A stretch of DNA of 64,000 nt. Origin: Nemophila menziesii. Taxonomy: Eukaryota; Streptophyta; Magnoliopsida; Boraginales; Hydrophyllaceae. Shown one piece after another: positions 1-10,811 of this stretch. The stretch spans positions 14,623,730-14,687,729 of the forward strand of contig JARWIR010000001.1 of assembly GCA_029959085.1 (NCBI GenBank), written 5' to 3'. A program made the translations under genes and the position numbers. The notes under the pieces were generated by a model. It was not told where the DNA came from, made no database searches, and saw nothing but the letters and a program-made list of their open reading frames with translations. Within the stretch, counting starts at the first letter, position 1. Each line of letters begins with the position of its first letter.

Positions 1-156
1 TCACCTAATGACATTAAAGTGCATGATCTAAAATTATAGTGGCGTACGAATCGATACACCCGAAACCCGCTTCCCTGACAATTTCCCTCACTCAGACGTC
101 TTCCAAGTACCACGACGCATTCTTGTAGTACTTAAGCTTGTAATCATAATCCTTTT
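1..156 (-). pseudogene. Plant mobile domain (PP7-long-form-like) gene fragment
   Basis: Reading leftward from about 156, the minus strand encodes WYLEDV, a TGA stop, then VREIVREAGFGCIDSYATII and LDHAL. This matches the start of the plant mobile domain (aminotransferase-like, or 'serine/threonine phosphatase 7 long form homolog'), where a 'V..I...AG..G......I.IDH.LI' pattern precedes the ALVERW motif. After LDHAL the frame breaks, so the copy is decayed at least here. PMD proteins occur both as host genes (the MAIN/MAIL group, acting with PP7-like phosphatases in silencing and genome integrity) and inside plant transposons. The MULE-like setting favours a transposon-borne copy. The rest of the domain would lie left of the window. 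Confidence 0.45.
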
Positions 157-973
157 GTTGATATATAAATATTAACATAAATAGAGAATAAATAATAATT
201 ACATAAACATGATATATTTTAGACCAACTAAAATTACCTCCCAGATTATAGAGCTCCTATGGTTGTCTTGAAGCCATAGAAAGTTTCTATCGTAACTTGG
301 TTCTAAACTACTACCCTCACCTTGTGAACCTTGTGATTTATACATCTTTAAATTCCTAATTTAAGACAAATAATTATTATAATCAAATATTTATTTCTAC
401 ATCTTGATAATTATTGTTTAAGACAAATAATTTTTCATACATCTCGATATTTGTAGAGTCCTATATTTATTATCAAAATAAATCTATTTATCTTTACTAA
501 ATAAAATAAAAATCAAATATCTATTTCTCTAAATTAATTTTTTACTAATAATCTATTTTCTTTAAAATAAAATTATAAATCCTAAAATAATTAATTAACA
601 ATATCTAACAAAATAAATCTAAATAATACCACAATATATTATTTAAAACTAATATTATAAAAAAATTGAATAACATTAATGTATTTTATTTAAAATAACT
701 TAAATCTAAATATATTATAATAATTTATTTAACATAAAACTATTTTAACAAAATAAATAATATTTTATTTAAACTAATCAAAATAATATTAACCTAATTT
801 AATTTAAATTATTTTATACAAAAAATGTGGATACTATAAAATAAAATAAATAAACATATATAATTAAATAATAACTTGAATTAAAAAGAAAAGAGAAAAA
901 CACTTACCTTGTTTACGCAGAGGAAAGGGGATGAAGAGGTTGAGAGTGAATGGGAAGGTTGAGAGTAAAGGGG

Positions 974-982
974 TATTTATAG
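974..982 (-). promoter_or_regulatory. TATA box of transposon-borne PMD gene
   Basis: The minus strand reads CTATAAATA, followed by a pyrimidine-rich leader and, at about 907, a splice donor (AAG|GTAAGTG). The same arrangement occurs at 17,146-17,154 with a donor at 17,039 in the short relative. The conservation suggests it is the element's own promoter plus a first non-coding exon. Confidence 0.45.
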
Positions 983-1022
983 AGATGGTGGGCGGTAGGC
1001 GCGATTCAGGCACTTAATACCG

Positions 1023-1073
1023 TTTCGGATACCCAGTATCCGAAATGACATTTCGGATATTGGGTATCCGAAA
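1023..1073. repeat. Two 23-bp palindromes near the MULE terminus
   Basis: Two tandem imperfect palindromes (1023-1045 and 1051-1073) have arms TTTCGGATAC / GTATCCGAAA around a 3-base centre. The relative at 16.8-17.3 kb carries four such units with arms TTTCGGTAAC / GTTACCGAAA. They lie just inside the terminal inverted repeat and upstream of the TATA box, as expected for transposase- or regulator-binding sites. Confidence 0.7.
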
Positions 1074-1221
1074 TGGTATATAATTGCAAATATTTTCTGA
1101 CATGGTGTATTTTTGCAATTATTTTTGCATTTTAGTATATTTGTGAAAAAACTCAACTTCATTAGGAGGTAAAAGTAATCTCATTTGACGAAACCGAATC
1201 CCAAAACAAAAAAGTAAGAGG

Positions 1222-1475
1222 TACTCCCTTCGCTCATTAATGTTTGTCATATTTTTTTTCACACGGATTAAGGAAATCAATTAATTTCTTCAATTTTTAC
1301 TAAACTATCCTCAATCAACTAAGTAAATGAATTTAATGATGATAAGCTTGTGAAAATTAAATAAGAACAATATTGGTAGAAAGGGTAAAAAAGTTCATTG
1401 GTATCTTAAATGGAAAACCTTTTGTAGACATCTACTTTTAGAGATTGTGACAAACATTGATGGACGGAGGGCGTA
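1222..1475. mobile_element. Stowaway-type (Tc1/mariner) MITE
   Basis: A 250-bp element (1224-1473) is flanked by TA dinucleotides. The left end is CTCCCTTCGCTCATTAATG and the right end is the inverted CATTGATGGACGGAGGGCG. The CTCCCTCCGT-type terminus, TA target duplication, short AT-rich body and lack of coding capacity define Stowaway MITEs. A diverged, heavily interrupted relative lies at about 16,690-17,660. Confidence 0.8.
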
Positions 1476-3180
1476 TCTACTTATTAAGGCCTGGAAGCTA
1501 ATAATAATAGTCTAAAAGTCCTATAGTCAGGCTTCTCCTACAAAGGGCGTGCAAACTGAACATGTAGTACTAAAGTTACATTAATACCCTTATAATAAGG
1601 GAATCAACAGATCACACTTTTGTTCCTTCACTTTGAGTATAGTCTGAAAACTCAGGACATTTTATATTATTATAGTGATTAGGTTTATGTGTATTAAATG
1701 TGCCGTACACACTATCTCTCCTATATACACCCTAATTGATTAACAGGTGCAAGCAAATTTGAAATATGAATATTACTCTCTAACTTTTCGGGAAGTTCCG
1801 CCTTCGTCTTATTCATCTGTCCGTCGCTTGCTTCCATTTTTCATCTGTCATTATTTAGTAATTTAGATTTGAGTTTCGTATTTGTTATGATTATTTATGG
1901 TTTGCTAGTGAAAATAAACCCTTTTTGTTTGTTTTCTTGTCTAAATTTTGTTTTCCTTTTCAAATTGTTGGTCGCAAAGCTGTTGACAGGTTTGATTCCA
2001 TCATAGCCTAGAATACACAAAAAAAAAAATATCAGGTTACAAGTAATTGCTAGCAACATACTAAAATAACAAACACAACATATTACACACATATGAATGA
2101 TCATCCAAATAAAATCGAAGACTATTTGCTTAAATTGAGCATAGGCAATTAAATTGTCCATTTGAACTTACAAAATATAATATTATCAGTGACGACAAAA
2201 CTTCTTAAAGTTAATTAATTCTTGAAAACGGGAAAATTTATGAAGATGTGAATATTTAACAATTAATTTTAGGTTTTTCATGGAAAAACATACCCTAATC
2301 ATGAAAGACTTAGATAATACTTTTATGTAATAAGTTTTTTTGTCCTAATTTTGACGTCGATGACGGAAGGGGTAACGCCAAGAACATTATAGTAGTCTAT
2401 CTGCTTTACCGTGGGTGGATCTTCAGTTACTAACTGGTTGACTTATTTCAAATACAACTCGTAGTGTCCATACAATAGATACCTAATTTCCCTCTTTACC
2501 TGCGATCCTCTTACATTAAACTGATAGTCTTTTTCCCTGCTTTTTTTCTCTTTTTTCTGTAACAATATATCTGTTTGTGGTGGTAACTGGTTGTTTAACC
2601 CGCGAAGAAACAGAGATGGTAGCGTCATTGGTGGTACGAAATGGCTTGGGTGGTGCTTATTCTTTGGAGTTGTTGATAGTTACAAGATGAGAAATATGTG
2701 TCTGTTAAATGTTATGTTTTAATTTTAGGACTAGTAAAAATATAATTGTCAAAACTTTACTTAAATTATTAATTAAGTAATGTTTATGGTCAAAATAATA
2801 TAGAATGATATTTTAGACCCTAAATTTAAGGTAAATGGTTTCTTGGGTTATTTTTTTATTTAAAATGACACAATAAATAAAAGAATGTGTGAGAATTAAA
2901 AATATTAATAAATTAATTGAAATAAGAAAATTAGTGAAGATATATTTTTTTTTAAATTAAAAAGTTGAAATTGGAAGGATTTTGAAGTAAAAAAAAAAAA
3001 AAATTCAAATATGCGTGGAAATTTTTGGAAAAACTAAGGAAGTTAGTGAACTTTAGTTTCATGTTTTTTATTAGTTTGATAGTTTATTTTATATTATCTT
3101 TGCTGGCAATGTTACAAAAGGAGATTAGTAAATGATGGATTAGGTTTCGAATTTTATTATATTCCGTCTATAAAAAAGAA
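1476..3180. other. AT-rich intergenic stretch, nothing assigned
   Basis: Only short ORFs (up to 88 codons) are present on either strand and none resembles a known family. Poly(A/T) runs occur near 2020, 2950 and 2990. I see no terminal repeats or gene structure I can defend. Confidence 0.5.
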
Positions 3181-4919
3181 GGGTAAAGACCCTGTGAAAC
3201 CCTTTATCTTTACTCAAAGTGCACTAGCTGTCCTCCATCTTTAAAATTTTCTCTGGTAGCTTTCTAACAACACTTTTTTGTCACCGTTAGCCCGTTTTTC
3301 AAATTTTTGTTAGTTGAATGTTAGTCAATGACACTTGGTGCCATATCAACGCCACCTCACCACCACGTATGCTCCACATCATCGGCATGTACACATCATT
3401 AATTTTTTTTTTTAAATCCATCTTCTTTTTCTTCACCGCTCTCCCATTCTCTTCGATTGTTGATGTAGAGTAATGGATCCAGAGTTGCTCTTCGCCACTA
3501 TATCTTTTATATTGTACTCCATTATTAAAAATCTCTTTGCGACAAACTTAGAATACTCAGTAACTAGTAACTTAGATTTCAATATCTTCTCATCTTGTAA
3601 TCAAATTAAGTTTCATACCCCGTAAACAATGGTTCTTGGATGGCGAAGATCACTTTGCCCATCTATATCCAAAGGTGAAGAAAAATAGAATCTTCCAGAT
3701 TTCGTTTTTTCTCCTCAAATTCCTCAACTCCGAGAAAATATCACTCATTACCTTCCAGTCCGAGAAACCATATACAACCGGCTTTGCTACTCGATCAAAA
3801 ATCAAAGAATCCAAATGAAGCATACAATTAACTATTTAGCCTTGACTACCCACAAACGAGTTTGATCTTGCATCAGTGGGATCCACTACCAGCTCCGGCA
3901 AACGCCTCACCTGAGAGAAAGCTTTGTGAAATGGGCTGATCAAATCGCTTCATGTAGCTGTGGAAGAAGGGTTTTCTTCAATGTATAAAACCATTGTTTG
4001 TAGTAATCTTTTAATGGCTTTGACGTTTTCTTCTGACCAAAAGAAAGAAAAGCTTACTTATGGCTTTCAACATTTTAATATGTTTTTGGGTTTTCTTCTT
4101 CTTCTAGAATGAATTTTAGGTTTCTGGGGAAAAATGAAGATGTACCCGATATTGAAAAGAGTTTGATTATAGTTCTAATAATTGGGGTAAGATCTAAGAA
4201 TACATTAAAAAACATAATTGTTTATATCGGGGGAACATATTGAGTTAGTCGGAGTAGGAATGATCAAGTGTTAGTATAAGCTTGACTCTTCGATTGGGTT
4301 TACAAATTTCCTTTACCAGGTTCATTGGGTTTAAATATAAACCAGTTGATGATGGAGTAGCAAAGCCCTTCATTTGGGTTCTTCAGTTGAATTGTTTAGT
4401 CTGTTTAATTTACTCAGACCTGTGATTTCAAATGTAGAGTTACTATTACTGGATATTTGGTTTTATTTGATTGAGTTCTTCAGTGTTAGTGATGATGAAG
4501 AAAGGCTTAATGTATTGCAGCCATGGGTTCTTCGATTGTTGATGGAGGACAACTATGGTGGAGAATGAACGAGTGGCGGCGATTTTCTTGGACAGGAGAG
4601 CGACTTCTACGAAAAAGAAGTATAAGGATTCCCGACCGAAAAAAATAAGTATAAGGATTTTAAAAAAATATATAATAATTTTAAAAAAATTAATGACATG
4701 TAATTGATGGTGACGTCACGCAGACATGGAGCTTACGTGGTGGTGAGGTGGCGTTGACATGGCGCCAAGTGTCATTGACTAACGGTTAACTAACATAAAT
4801 TTGAAAAAAGGGCTAATTGTGACAAATAACGTAGTTAGAGGGCCACCATGGGAATTTTAAAAATGGAGAGCGACTATTGTACTTTGAGTAAAGATAAAGG
4901 GCTTTGCGGGTCTTTACCC
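3181..4919. mobile_element. Non-autonomous long-TIR MULE (1.74 kb)
   Basis: The first and last roughly 230 bp are inverted repeats. The left end starts GGGTAAAGACCC and continues through CCCTTTATCTTTACTCAAAG, GTTAGTCAATGACACTTGG and CAACGCCACCTCACCACCACG. The right end is its complement, finishing in GGGTCTTTACCC at 4919. Flanks AAAAAAGAA and AAAAAATTA match at 7 of 9 positions, a possible eroded 9-bp TSD. The interior has only short ORFs (60 and 64 codons) and no transposase. Part of it (about 4,545-4,620, 'ggtggagaatga...ttttcttggaca') resembles the interior of the element at 18,818-20,533, so the two are related. Confidence 0.75.
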
Positions 4920-4989
4920 AAAAAATTATTTTATAATATTGATTTTTAACTCATTTCACTTTTAAACTTTACACTAATATTAATGGAGA

Positions 4990-5908
4990 GAAAGGAGAAT
5001 GCTTATGGTGTAAATCGGAACAGGAAACGGTGGAACATTTACTGCTCTCGTGTAATATAGCAAAGCTCGTTTAGGCAGGATCGGCACTACAAATTTACAT
5101 AGGACAAACGGTTGGTCATTTGGGAGAATGGGTGCTAGCGATTATAGACACATTTGTACAAGGGGGATGGAGACGTGAAGTGGTTATATCATATGTCTTA
5201 CTGTTGATCTGGAACATATGGAAGTAAAAAATGAAAAGTCGGCATCAAAATTATACTATTGAAACAGATGACGTCATCTAATCAGCCTACAAGCATATGA
5301 ATGAAAGATTTGGAGGAAATTGGGCAGCTAGTCAAGTTATACCAAATCAGGCATTAGGAATACAGGAAGACATAGCTACGGATTTAAATTACAATACGCA
5401 GGTAGCTTATATGTGTGATACGTCATTTGAGTTACCACATCTACCGACTGGAATTGGAGTAGTGCAAGTAGTTAAGGAGACTGGTAACAGGCAGGAACAC
5501 TCGGAAATCGCGATGTGTAACACGAGTATAGAAGGGGAGGCTCAAGCAGTGATTGTTGCATTAAAAAGAGCAATTAGAGAAAGGAACGAGGGGATCACGA
5601 TCTTCTCGGATAACCTCGACTTAATTCGAGGTACTCAGCAAGTGTCAGCTGCTAATTGGAAGTTTCGACCGTGGATTAAACAGATTAAAAGACTAGCAGC
5701 GATGGTAGCCCCAGTCTTCTTTAAACATATCCCAAGGAAGTACAATGGACGGGCAGACAAATTAGCTAAACAAGCCAGGCACAGGGCACAACATGAAGAA
5801 GGGAATACTTTCAATTTACTTATTTCTCGATTTTCTCGACTAGGTATCGGTTGATGTTTTTGTAACGGTTTTATTTTGAAATGTATTAAGCGTAAAAAAA
5901 AAAAAAAA
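4990..5908 (+). mobile_element. 5'-truncated L1-type LINE, 3' end only
   Basis: The insert begins inside ORF2 at the zinc-binding region (C-x2-C...H...C, about 4,998-5,060), runs through the connector and RNase H domain, and ends in a 15-base A tract (5,894-5,908). GGAGAG occurs on both sides (about 4,984 and 5,909), a possible short TSD. It is the same family as the LINEs at 20.8 and 56.4 kb: all three share the connector motif 'W.IWK.KMK' and a protein ending in -GIG. Truncation at the 5' end is the usual result of incomplete target-primed reverse transcription. Confidence 0.75.
5297..5854 (+). pseudogene. LINE RNase H domain remnant
   Basis: This open stretch of 185 codons is the C-terminus of LINE ORF2, not a free-standing gene. 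It holds a plant-type RNase H domain with the four expected acidic residues: D in CDTSF, E in IEGEA, D in FSDN and D in GRADKLA, followed by KQARH and the family-specific -GIG terminus. The methionine at 5297 is internal; the reading frame comes from an upstream part interrupted by stops near 5,070, 5,225 and 5,280. RNase H in LINEs removes RNA from RNA-DNA hybrids during reverse transcription. The copy is probably inactive because the upstream RT is absent. Confidence 0.75.
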
Positions 5909-6540
5909 GGAGAGTTTCTCAATTTAGTGCGGTGGAGAATAAGTTTCACATATATCCACTACCATACTACCACAGGTATTTCTTTTTATAATTAAATTGT
6001 TTTTTTGTGATTTTTTTTTTTCCAAAGAAAATGTTATAATTTAATGCAATTTCGCTCCAACCATATCCTATAATTTGGACAAGTCCAATGGAATCTTAAA
6101 GACGACAAAAAGTGCAGTATGTTTATCATGTCTTTGTTTTAGACGAAACTTTGACATGTCGACCAATGGATGATGCATAGACTATGAAAAAGACATTTAA
6201 TCGATAATTGTAAGTAATTAGTTTGAGTTACCAGTGGCAGTGTAGTCTTACTACATTAATTTTAATGGTAAATTTCTGCCTAGACTAAAAAAAAAAAATT
6301 ACTAGTGTAACTTCCTAAAAACAAATTTGCGAATCATGCTAAATTTGAAATTTATCATGCATATCGGTCGAGAAACAAATTTTTGTGGGATTGAATAACA
6401 ATAACGAGAGTCTAATTGAATGGTAAACCAATCTCGTATATGACCCACCTGAAAGTTTATAGAATTTCATAACATGAGATAGAAGTGGATGAACTACATT
6501 TCGTACTACTATGTGCGCTCCCTCGAAAGTTTAGTAAGCC
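5909..6540. other. Spacer without recognisable features
   Basis: AT-rich sequence between the LINE poly(A) and the CACTA element. No ORF, terminal repeat or RNA gene could be supported. Confidence 0.5.
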
Positions 6541-6554
6541 TAGCACTACACCGC

Positions 6555-6990
6555 GTCTTTCTTTCCGCGACTACATTTGTAATCGCGAAAGAAGGAAAAC
6601 GTAGTCGCAAATGCTAAAATTTGGCTTTGCCGACTACTTGTAGTCGTGATAACTTAGTTGCTAAAAAACCGTCGTTAGAGGGTATATCTAACAACAAAAG
6701 CCAACAAGTAGTCGTAATTGCTCTAGCGCCATTAATGACTACACAAGTAGTCGTAAATAACATACACCAATACCAACTACAAATGTTGTCGCTAACTATT
6801 AAATATAACGACTACACGGTAGTCGTTATATGTTTACATTTACGACTACTTAGTTTTTAATTGACGGCTATATATGTAGTCGTAAATTAATAAAGTATTC
6901 ACGAAACTTATTTAGTCGTTAGAGGTTCTGCATTAGCGATTACTTGTTGTTGTTATTGTAGACTATATGTAGTCGCGAATAACCTTTTTT
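6555..6990. repeat. CACTA subterminal repeat array (left)
   Basis: Many copies of CGACTAC or GTAGTCG, often paired as short inverted repeats such as GACTACACAAGTAGTCG near 6,738. A mirror array occupies about 8,640-8,960. This is the expected transposase-binding architecture of CACTA elements. Confidence 0.8.
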
Positions 6991-7108
6991 TTAAATAAAA
7001 AATATGTTTTTGAATTATATTTAATTGCAATTTTGATTAATTATGCAATTAAATATAATTCTAAAAATATATTATTCAAAAATAATAATAATACAATTAA
7101 TAATTAAA

Positions 7109-7289
7109 GAGTAATGCTGGATATCACCCCAAATCACATCACCCTTTTATCGCCTCCTAGGTGGATTTTAAATTGACCAATCTTATGATTTCTTTTTCCT
7201 GATTTATTATTTTCTCTCTCCTTTATGATTGGTCCACCTAGGAGACGATAAAAGGGTGATGCGATTAAGTGTGATATCCAGCATTAATC
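7109..7289. mobile_element. Fold-back MITE inside the CACTA element
   Basis: A 181-bp element with long inverted repeats: GAGTAATGCTGGATATCACC and CACCCTTTTATCGCCTCC at the left, complementary sequence ending CCAGCATTAATC at the right. Identical 9-bp flanks ATAATTAAA (7100-7108 and 7290-7298) are the TSD. The same family recurs at 17,449-17,613. A 9-bp TSD suggests Mutator-type mobilisation. Confidence 0.85.
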
Positions 7290-7499
7290 ATAATTAAAAA
7301 TACCAATTAGAAATAAATAATTAATTAAAAAACCAACAATATATTACTGCATAATTTCAAACCAAAGTCAACCAAAAAGTCAAAATAAAAGTCAACCCAA
7401 AGTCAAATATAGTCAAACCACGATTACATAATAAAAATAACCAAAATAAATAACAAAATAACCAACATAGCCCAACCTAGAGACTATATAAACGGGTCT

Positions 7500-8530
7500 C
7501 TTGTTCTCCATTAGACTCATCCTCTTCATCACCTCGACTCTCAGATGCACTACCTGCTAGAGGAGTTGGGTTTTCTGGCATAGGCTGGTAAGGGGGCAAA
7601 CCTCGTTATACCCTCATTTGACTAATCCATCCCATTGCATCAGTCACAACAGCCTGAGAGTAAACTGGAGGAGCAGAGCTAGTAGAGGCTGTTGTAGTAG
7701 GGGTATATAAGGTGGTCTACCTGTAAGTCATTTATTGCCGCCATCAAATACGCGTTCTACTCGTCTTGGGAATGGGTAGTCGAAGAACCCGAGACACACT
7801 TATTCTTTCTCGGTTGTCCCACACCCGGTGTCCGGAAGTTTCCTTCACCGCCTCCACTTGCTCCTTCATCGTCAAGTCACAAGCTTCGGTTGACTCAGAT
7901 TGACTCTGGGTCACTTTATCTTTCATCTTCTCCTTTAACACGGATTGTTTAAGTAAAGACATGAAAAAAATTAATATTAAAGTCAAATAATTAAAAATTA
8001 ATTTTTTAATTAAACTTACATCCGCATTCTTAAAACCACTCGACCTCCACTTCTTCGTCTTTTTGCTTTTGCCGACAACCTCGAAAAACCCACCCATTTG
8101 AGGAATTGGGACTTGTTGTTGGGTAGCCTCATCCGTCACTGTCATCGTCTCATCCGGGGTCGCCTTTAGAACACCCCGTTTCATTCAAAATATTCAGTTA
8201 ATATTCTAAATAATCTAAACACCTATATAAAAACTAACTACCTGATAAAGAATATCCCTAGTTCGGGAATATTTTTGAGACCCTACACCACTTTTATTCT
8301 TTTGCTTCTTTCAATTTTCTTTATTCATTTTAGTCTGGTGCTTGTTTGTTTAAAATACAAATATTAATAACATTATATATAATCTAAATAATAAAATAAA
8401 TAAAGAATTAAAAGTAAACCTTTGCTTCTTTTGAACCCCACAATTTACAACACTTTCCCCAAATTTCAACCGACAAGTCACTCGGTTTCTTTCCTTGCAA
8501 GTAGTACTCCTTCTTCACATTATGTTTGTA
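7500..8530 (-). pseudogene. CACTA transposase remnant (Ptta/En/Spm, Transposase_24-like)
   Basis: Minus-strand coding pieces in order: 8,530-8,430 gives KKEYYLQGKKPSDLSVEIWG then KCCKLWGSKEA; 8,335-8,245 gives an NK...KNKSGVGSQKYSRTR-type segment; 8,184-8,030 gives MKRGVLKATPDETMTVTDEA and FFEVVGKSKKTKKW; 7,710-7,500 gives an acidic, proline-rich tail. This order (a '..W...C..W.S.EA' block, an N/R/K-rich 'GSrsf' block, then 'd.FfEVVGk') is that of plant Ptta/En/Spm transposases (PF03004 group). The 7,744-8,184 open frame is the longest intact piece. Gaps between pieces could be introns or damage. The protein is incomplete at its N-terminus. Confidence 0.55.
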
Positions 8531-8639
8531 GAGGGAAAAAATTGGGAGATTTTTGAAAGATAGTGGAAAAGATAAAAAAAATAGAGGGTATTAATGATTC
8601 CAATTCGCAACTCTCTGTAATAAATACGCTAGGAGCATT

Positions 8640-8960
8640 CGCGACTATACAAGTATTCGGTAAAGATGTTCAAGTAGTCGCTATTAAAAACTACTAGCGA
8701 CTACACAAGTCGTCGTAAAATGCTAAAGATCATTTGCGACTACTTATGTTAGTGAACAAAATAATTAAAAATAATACTAGCGACTACGTATAAATCATTA
8801 ACGACTACTTTGTGTAGTCGATAATAAGAAAATGTATTTACGACGATTTTTGTAGTCGACAAAGATGGAAAGTAGCCGTAATTAAATTGTAGTCGTTAAT
8901 GATATACCTCTAGCAACTACAAATAAGTAGTCAGGAAAGATTTAGTCGCTAAATATCACG
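8640..8960. repeat. CACTA subterminal repeat array (right)
   Basis: The counterpart of the left array, with repeated GCGACTAC, ACGACTAC and GTAGTCG units ending shortly before the CAGTAGTG terminus. Confidence 0.75.
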
Positions 8961-8991
8961 TGTGCAGTAGTGTAGTTATACTTATTAATAT

Positions 8992-8994
<3 letters not shown>

Positions 8995-9024
<30 letters not shown>
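8995..9024. repeat. (TA)n microsatellite
   Basis: About 15 uninterrupted TA units immediately right of the CACTA element. Confidence 0.95.
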
Positions 9025-9026
<2 letters not shown>

Positions 9027-9635
9027 ATATGAATTATAATTTTATATTAAAAGTCTTTATTTTAAAGTTTACTCTAGATCTCTAAAATTTCAAAATTAGC
9101 CATAAATCTCTTGGCCCTGCCTATATATCTTTATCTTATAAGATTATTACCCAAGAGGTCTTGAAGACGCCACCTCGTGGTCTAAGAAGACCGACACTAT
9201 ACCCTCTTCTTACTAAAGGCCACAAACAAAAATTAACACTATAAGCCAAAAAACTAATTACTTTTATACCCTTTATTTGTTTTTTATTTTCTCTATATAT
9301 ACTATTTATTAACAAATAAAAATCAAAACATAAAATTACTCCCCCTTCTCCTCTCTCATCAGACCAACACATTTCTTCTCCTCTCTCATCGGCGAAGCTG
9401 GAACTCGTTCACCGGAGAAAAATCCAATATGCGAACCAAGACCGAGGATGTGAACCAAGCCGTCTGGACTGAACCAAGACGTCTTGTCTGAACTAAGCGT
9501 CGCGCCGGTGAGCCTGTGGCCATGGCTTCCCTCCGCGAACCAAAACCTAGCCTGTGAACCGTCATGAGGAGCGGCATCCTCGCTGTGATGGAGAAGAACA
9601 AAGTCGATGGCAAGAGAACTCCGGGAGCTTGGCAG

Positions 9636-9693
9636 TGGTAAGAGATCTCCCGGAGCTTGGCAGTGGTAAGAGATCTCCCGGAGCTGAGCTCGA
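9636..9693. repeat. Tandem duplication of a 28-bp unit
   Basis: The unit GGAGCTTGGCAGTGGTAAGA (continuing GATCTCCC) occurs twice in direct succession inside CTCAG-element copy 1. Confidence 0.85.
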
Positions 9694-9710
9694 TGGTGCA
9701 GCGCTCCGAT

Positions 9711-10811
9711 CGTAGGTGGGTTCTTCGAGCTCCGAGCAACTTGCGGTGGTGCAGCGACGTGGAAGATCGGAGAAACATTGCTGGAGCTTGAAGATATGTA
9801 GTTTACAGATTAACACCCAAGATTTTGCATCCTATTGGTCAAAGATTCAAGTTAACAGTATGACACGTTATCATACTTGATGAACCACTTTAGATCTTCT
9901 TTGTTCTGACTTTGTGCTGTTCTTCATTGTTCTTTGTTTATAATCAGTTGATGTTTGTTTACCCAATTTTGAGTTGTGCACTATAATATTCTAAACTATT
10001 GCTATTTAATAATGAATATTGATATCTAATAAACAATTTCAGTAAAAAATGCTCAGTAAACTATTAATAATTCAATTAGGTGATCCAATAAAATTAGTTA
10101 AATTCAATAATTTTTGTGTAAATACTAAACGCTGCACTGATTATACGAGAAATGCTAGTAAATTTACTGATTATATGAAAGACGCTCAGCAAGCTACTGA
10201 GCATGCTCAGTAAAGTCATTCAACAAAAAAATTCCAATACTCAGCAACTTTTTTCGATACTCAGCAATTTTTTTCATGCTCAGTACTTTTCTCATGCTCA
10301 ATACACTAGACTCAGAACTATTTTCTACGCTCAAAACTATTTTCCACTCTCAGAACTTTTTCCGGCGGTGGCTGGCGGTGGTCGGCGGTGGTCGGCGGTG
10401 GTCGGCGGTGATCGGTGGTTGTGGTCGGAGCTGGAAATTATTTGATAATTAATGAAGGAGGAAAGAGTAAAAATGATAAAGGAGGTGAGAGACTAATGGT
10501 AATGGAGGAGAGAAAGTAATGGTAGTGTAGAAGAGAGAACTATTTTTTTTTCTTATACTACTATGTACTAGAAGGGTAGTTATGACATTGGACATCTTAT
10601 TGTCTTTTAAGTAGGAAAGAGAAAATGACTAACTTCTATGTGTCACTACAATAATATTTAAGACCTTATGAGTAATTGATCCTTATTTTATCTGGTGTAA
10701 TATCAAATTGTATTTAGGATCCACTTTTTTTTATAAATCCGTATCTCGATTTTAATAAACTTATCGTCAGCAATGAATTATTTATTTTGCCGTGATTGAG
10801 TAGGAGGCTAA
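9711..10811 (+). repeat. Direct repeat A flanking the Harbinger element
   Basis: Starting CGTAGGTGGGTTCTTCGAGC, this 1.1-kb stretch is closely matched by 15,035-16,186. The match runs about 125 bp beyond the right end of the CTCAG element into flanking DNA (through GCCGTGATTGAGTAGGAG). It therefore reflects duplication of a locus, not two independent insertions. Repeat A stops exactly at the TAA where the Harbinger element begins. Confidence 0.85.
10370..10422. repeat. GGCGGTGGTC minisatellite
   Basis: Four to five tandem copies of a 10-bp unit. Copy 2 of the same element has fewer (about 15,768-15,790), so the tract varies in length between copies. Confidence 0.85.

Larger units (their letters stand above)
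1..1154 (-). mobile_element. Right end of a MULE-like element with PMD gene
   Basis: The segment ends at GTGAAAAAACTC (to 1154). Its last 110 bases resemble the right terminus of the complete 600-bp element at 16,762-17,361: a palindrome beginning TTTCGG, then GAAATGGTATA, TTGCAA, a GTGGTATA-like block, and a terminal AAAAAACTC. Both elements also carry, on the minus strand, a TATA box, a short leader and a splice donor. The left end lies outside the window. By analogy a 9-11 bp duplication beginning AACTTCATT is expected upstream. Bases 160-900 are very AT-rich and look like an intron of the minus-strand gene. Family assignment rests on the paired element's 10-bp TSD and long terminal inverted repeats, both typical of Mutator-like elements. 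Confidence 0.55.
6544..8972 (-). mobile_element. CACTA (En/Spm) transposon, 2.43 kb
   Basis: The element starts CACTACACCGCG and ends CGTGTGCAGTAGTG, so both ends show the CACTA terminus. The 3-bp TSD TAG is present on both sides (6541-6543 and 8973-8975), diagnostic of this superfamily. Both subterminal zones (about 6,560-6,990 and 8,640-8,960) are packed with GACTAC/GTAGTCG motifs in both orientations, the type of array bound by TNPA-like proteins. The interior has a decayed minus-strand transposase and a nested MITE at 7,109-7,289. At 2.4 kb with a broken coding region it is a non-autonomous derivative. Confidence 0.88.
9140..10684. mobile_element. CTCAG-family non-autonomous DNA element, copy 1
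   Basis: The left end reads AGATTATTACCCAAGAGGTCTT. The right end, complemented, is AGGATCAATTACTCATAAGG then TCTT: an imperfect terminal inverted repeat of about 24 bp. Order inside: a leader with CCTCGTGG and CTTCTTACTAAAGGCC, a GC-richer block (9,380-9,800), an AT-rich block, at least ten CTCAG(T/C)A-like motifs (about 10,050-10,360), then a GGCGGTGGTC mini-repeat. The same order occurs in the copies at 15,035 and 53,516. No transposase is present and I cannot assign a superfamily. No clear TSD was found. Confidence 0.55.

Noticed and set aside
1895..2628. Minus-strand ORFs (88 and 61 codons) as exons of a host gene
   Set aside because: No convincing splice structure or domain; hydrophobic composition reflects AT-rich DNA.
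3636..4568. ORFs of 60 and 64 codons inside the first MULE as captured genes
   Set aside because: Too short and without recognisable homology; capture remains possible but cannot be shown from the sequence.
9386..9816. Overlapping minus-strand ORFs of 130 and 84 codons in CTCAG-element copy 1
   Set aside because: They cover a tandem duplication and Ser/Arg-rich low-complexity sequence; similar shadows in copy 2 are shorter and not conserved in length.
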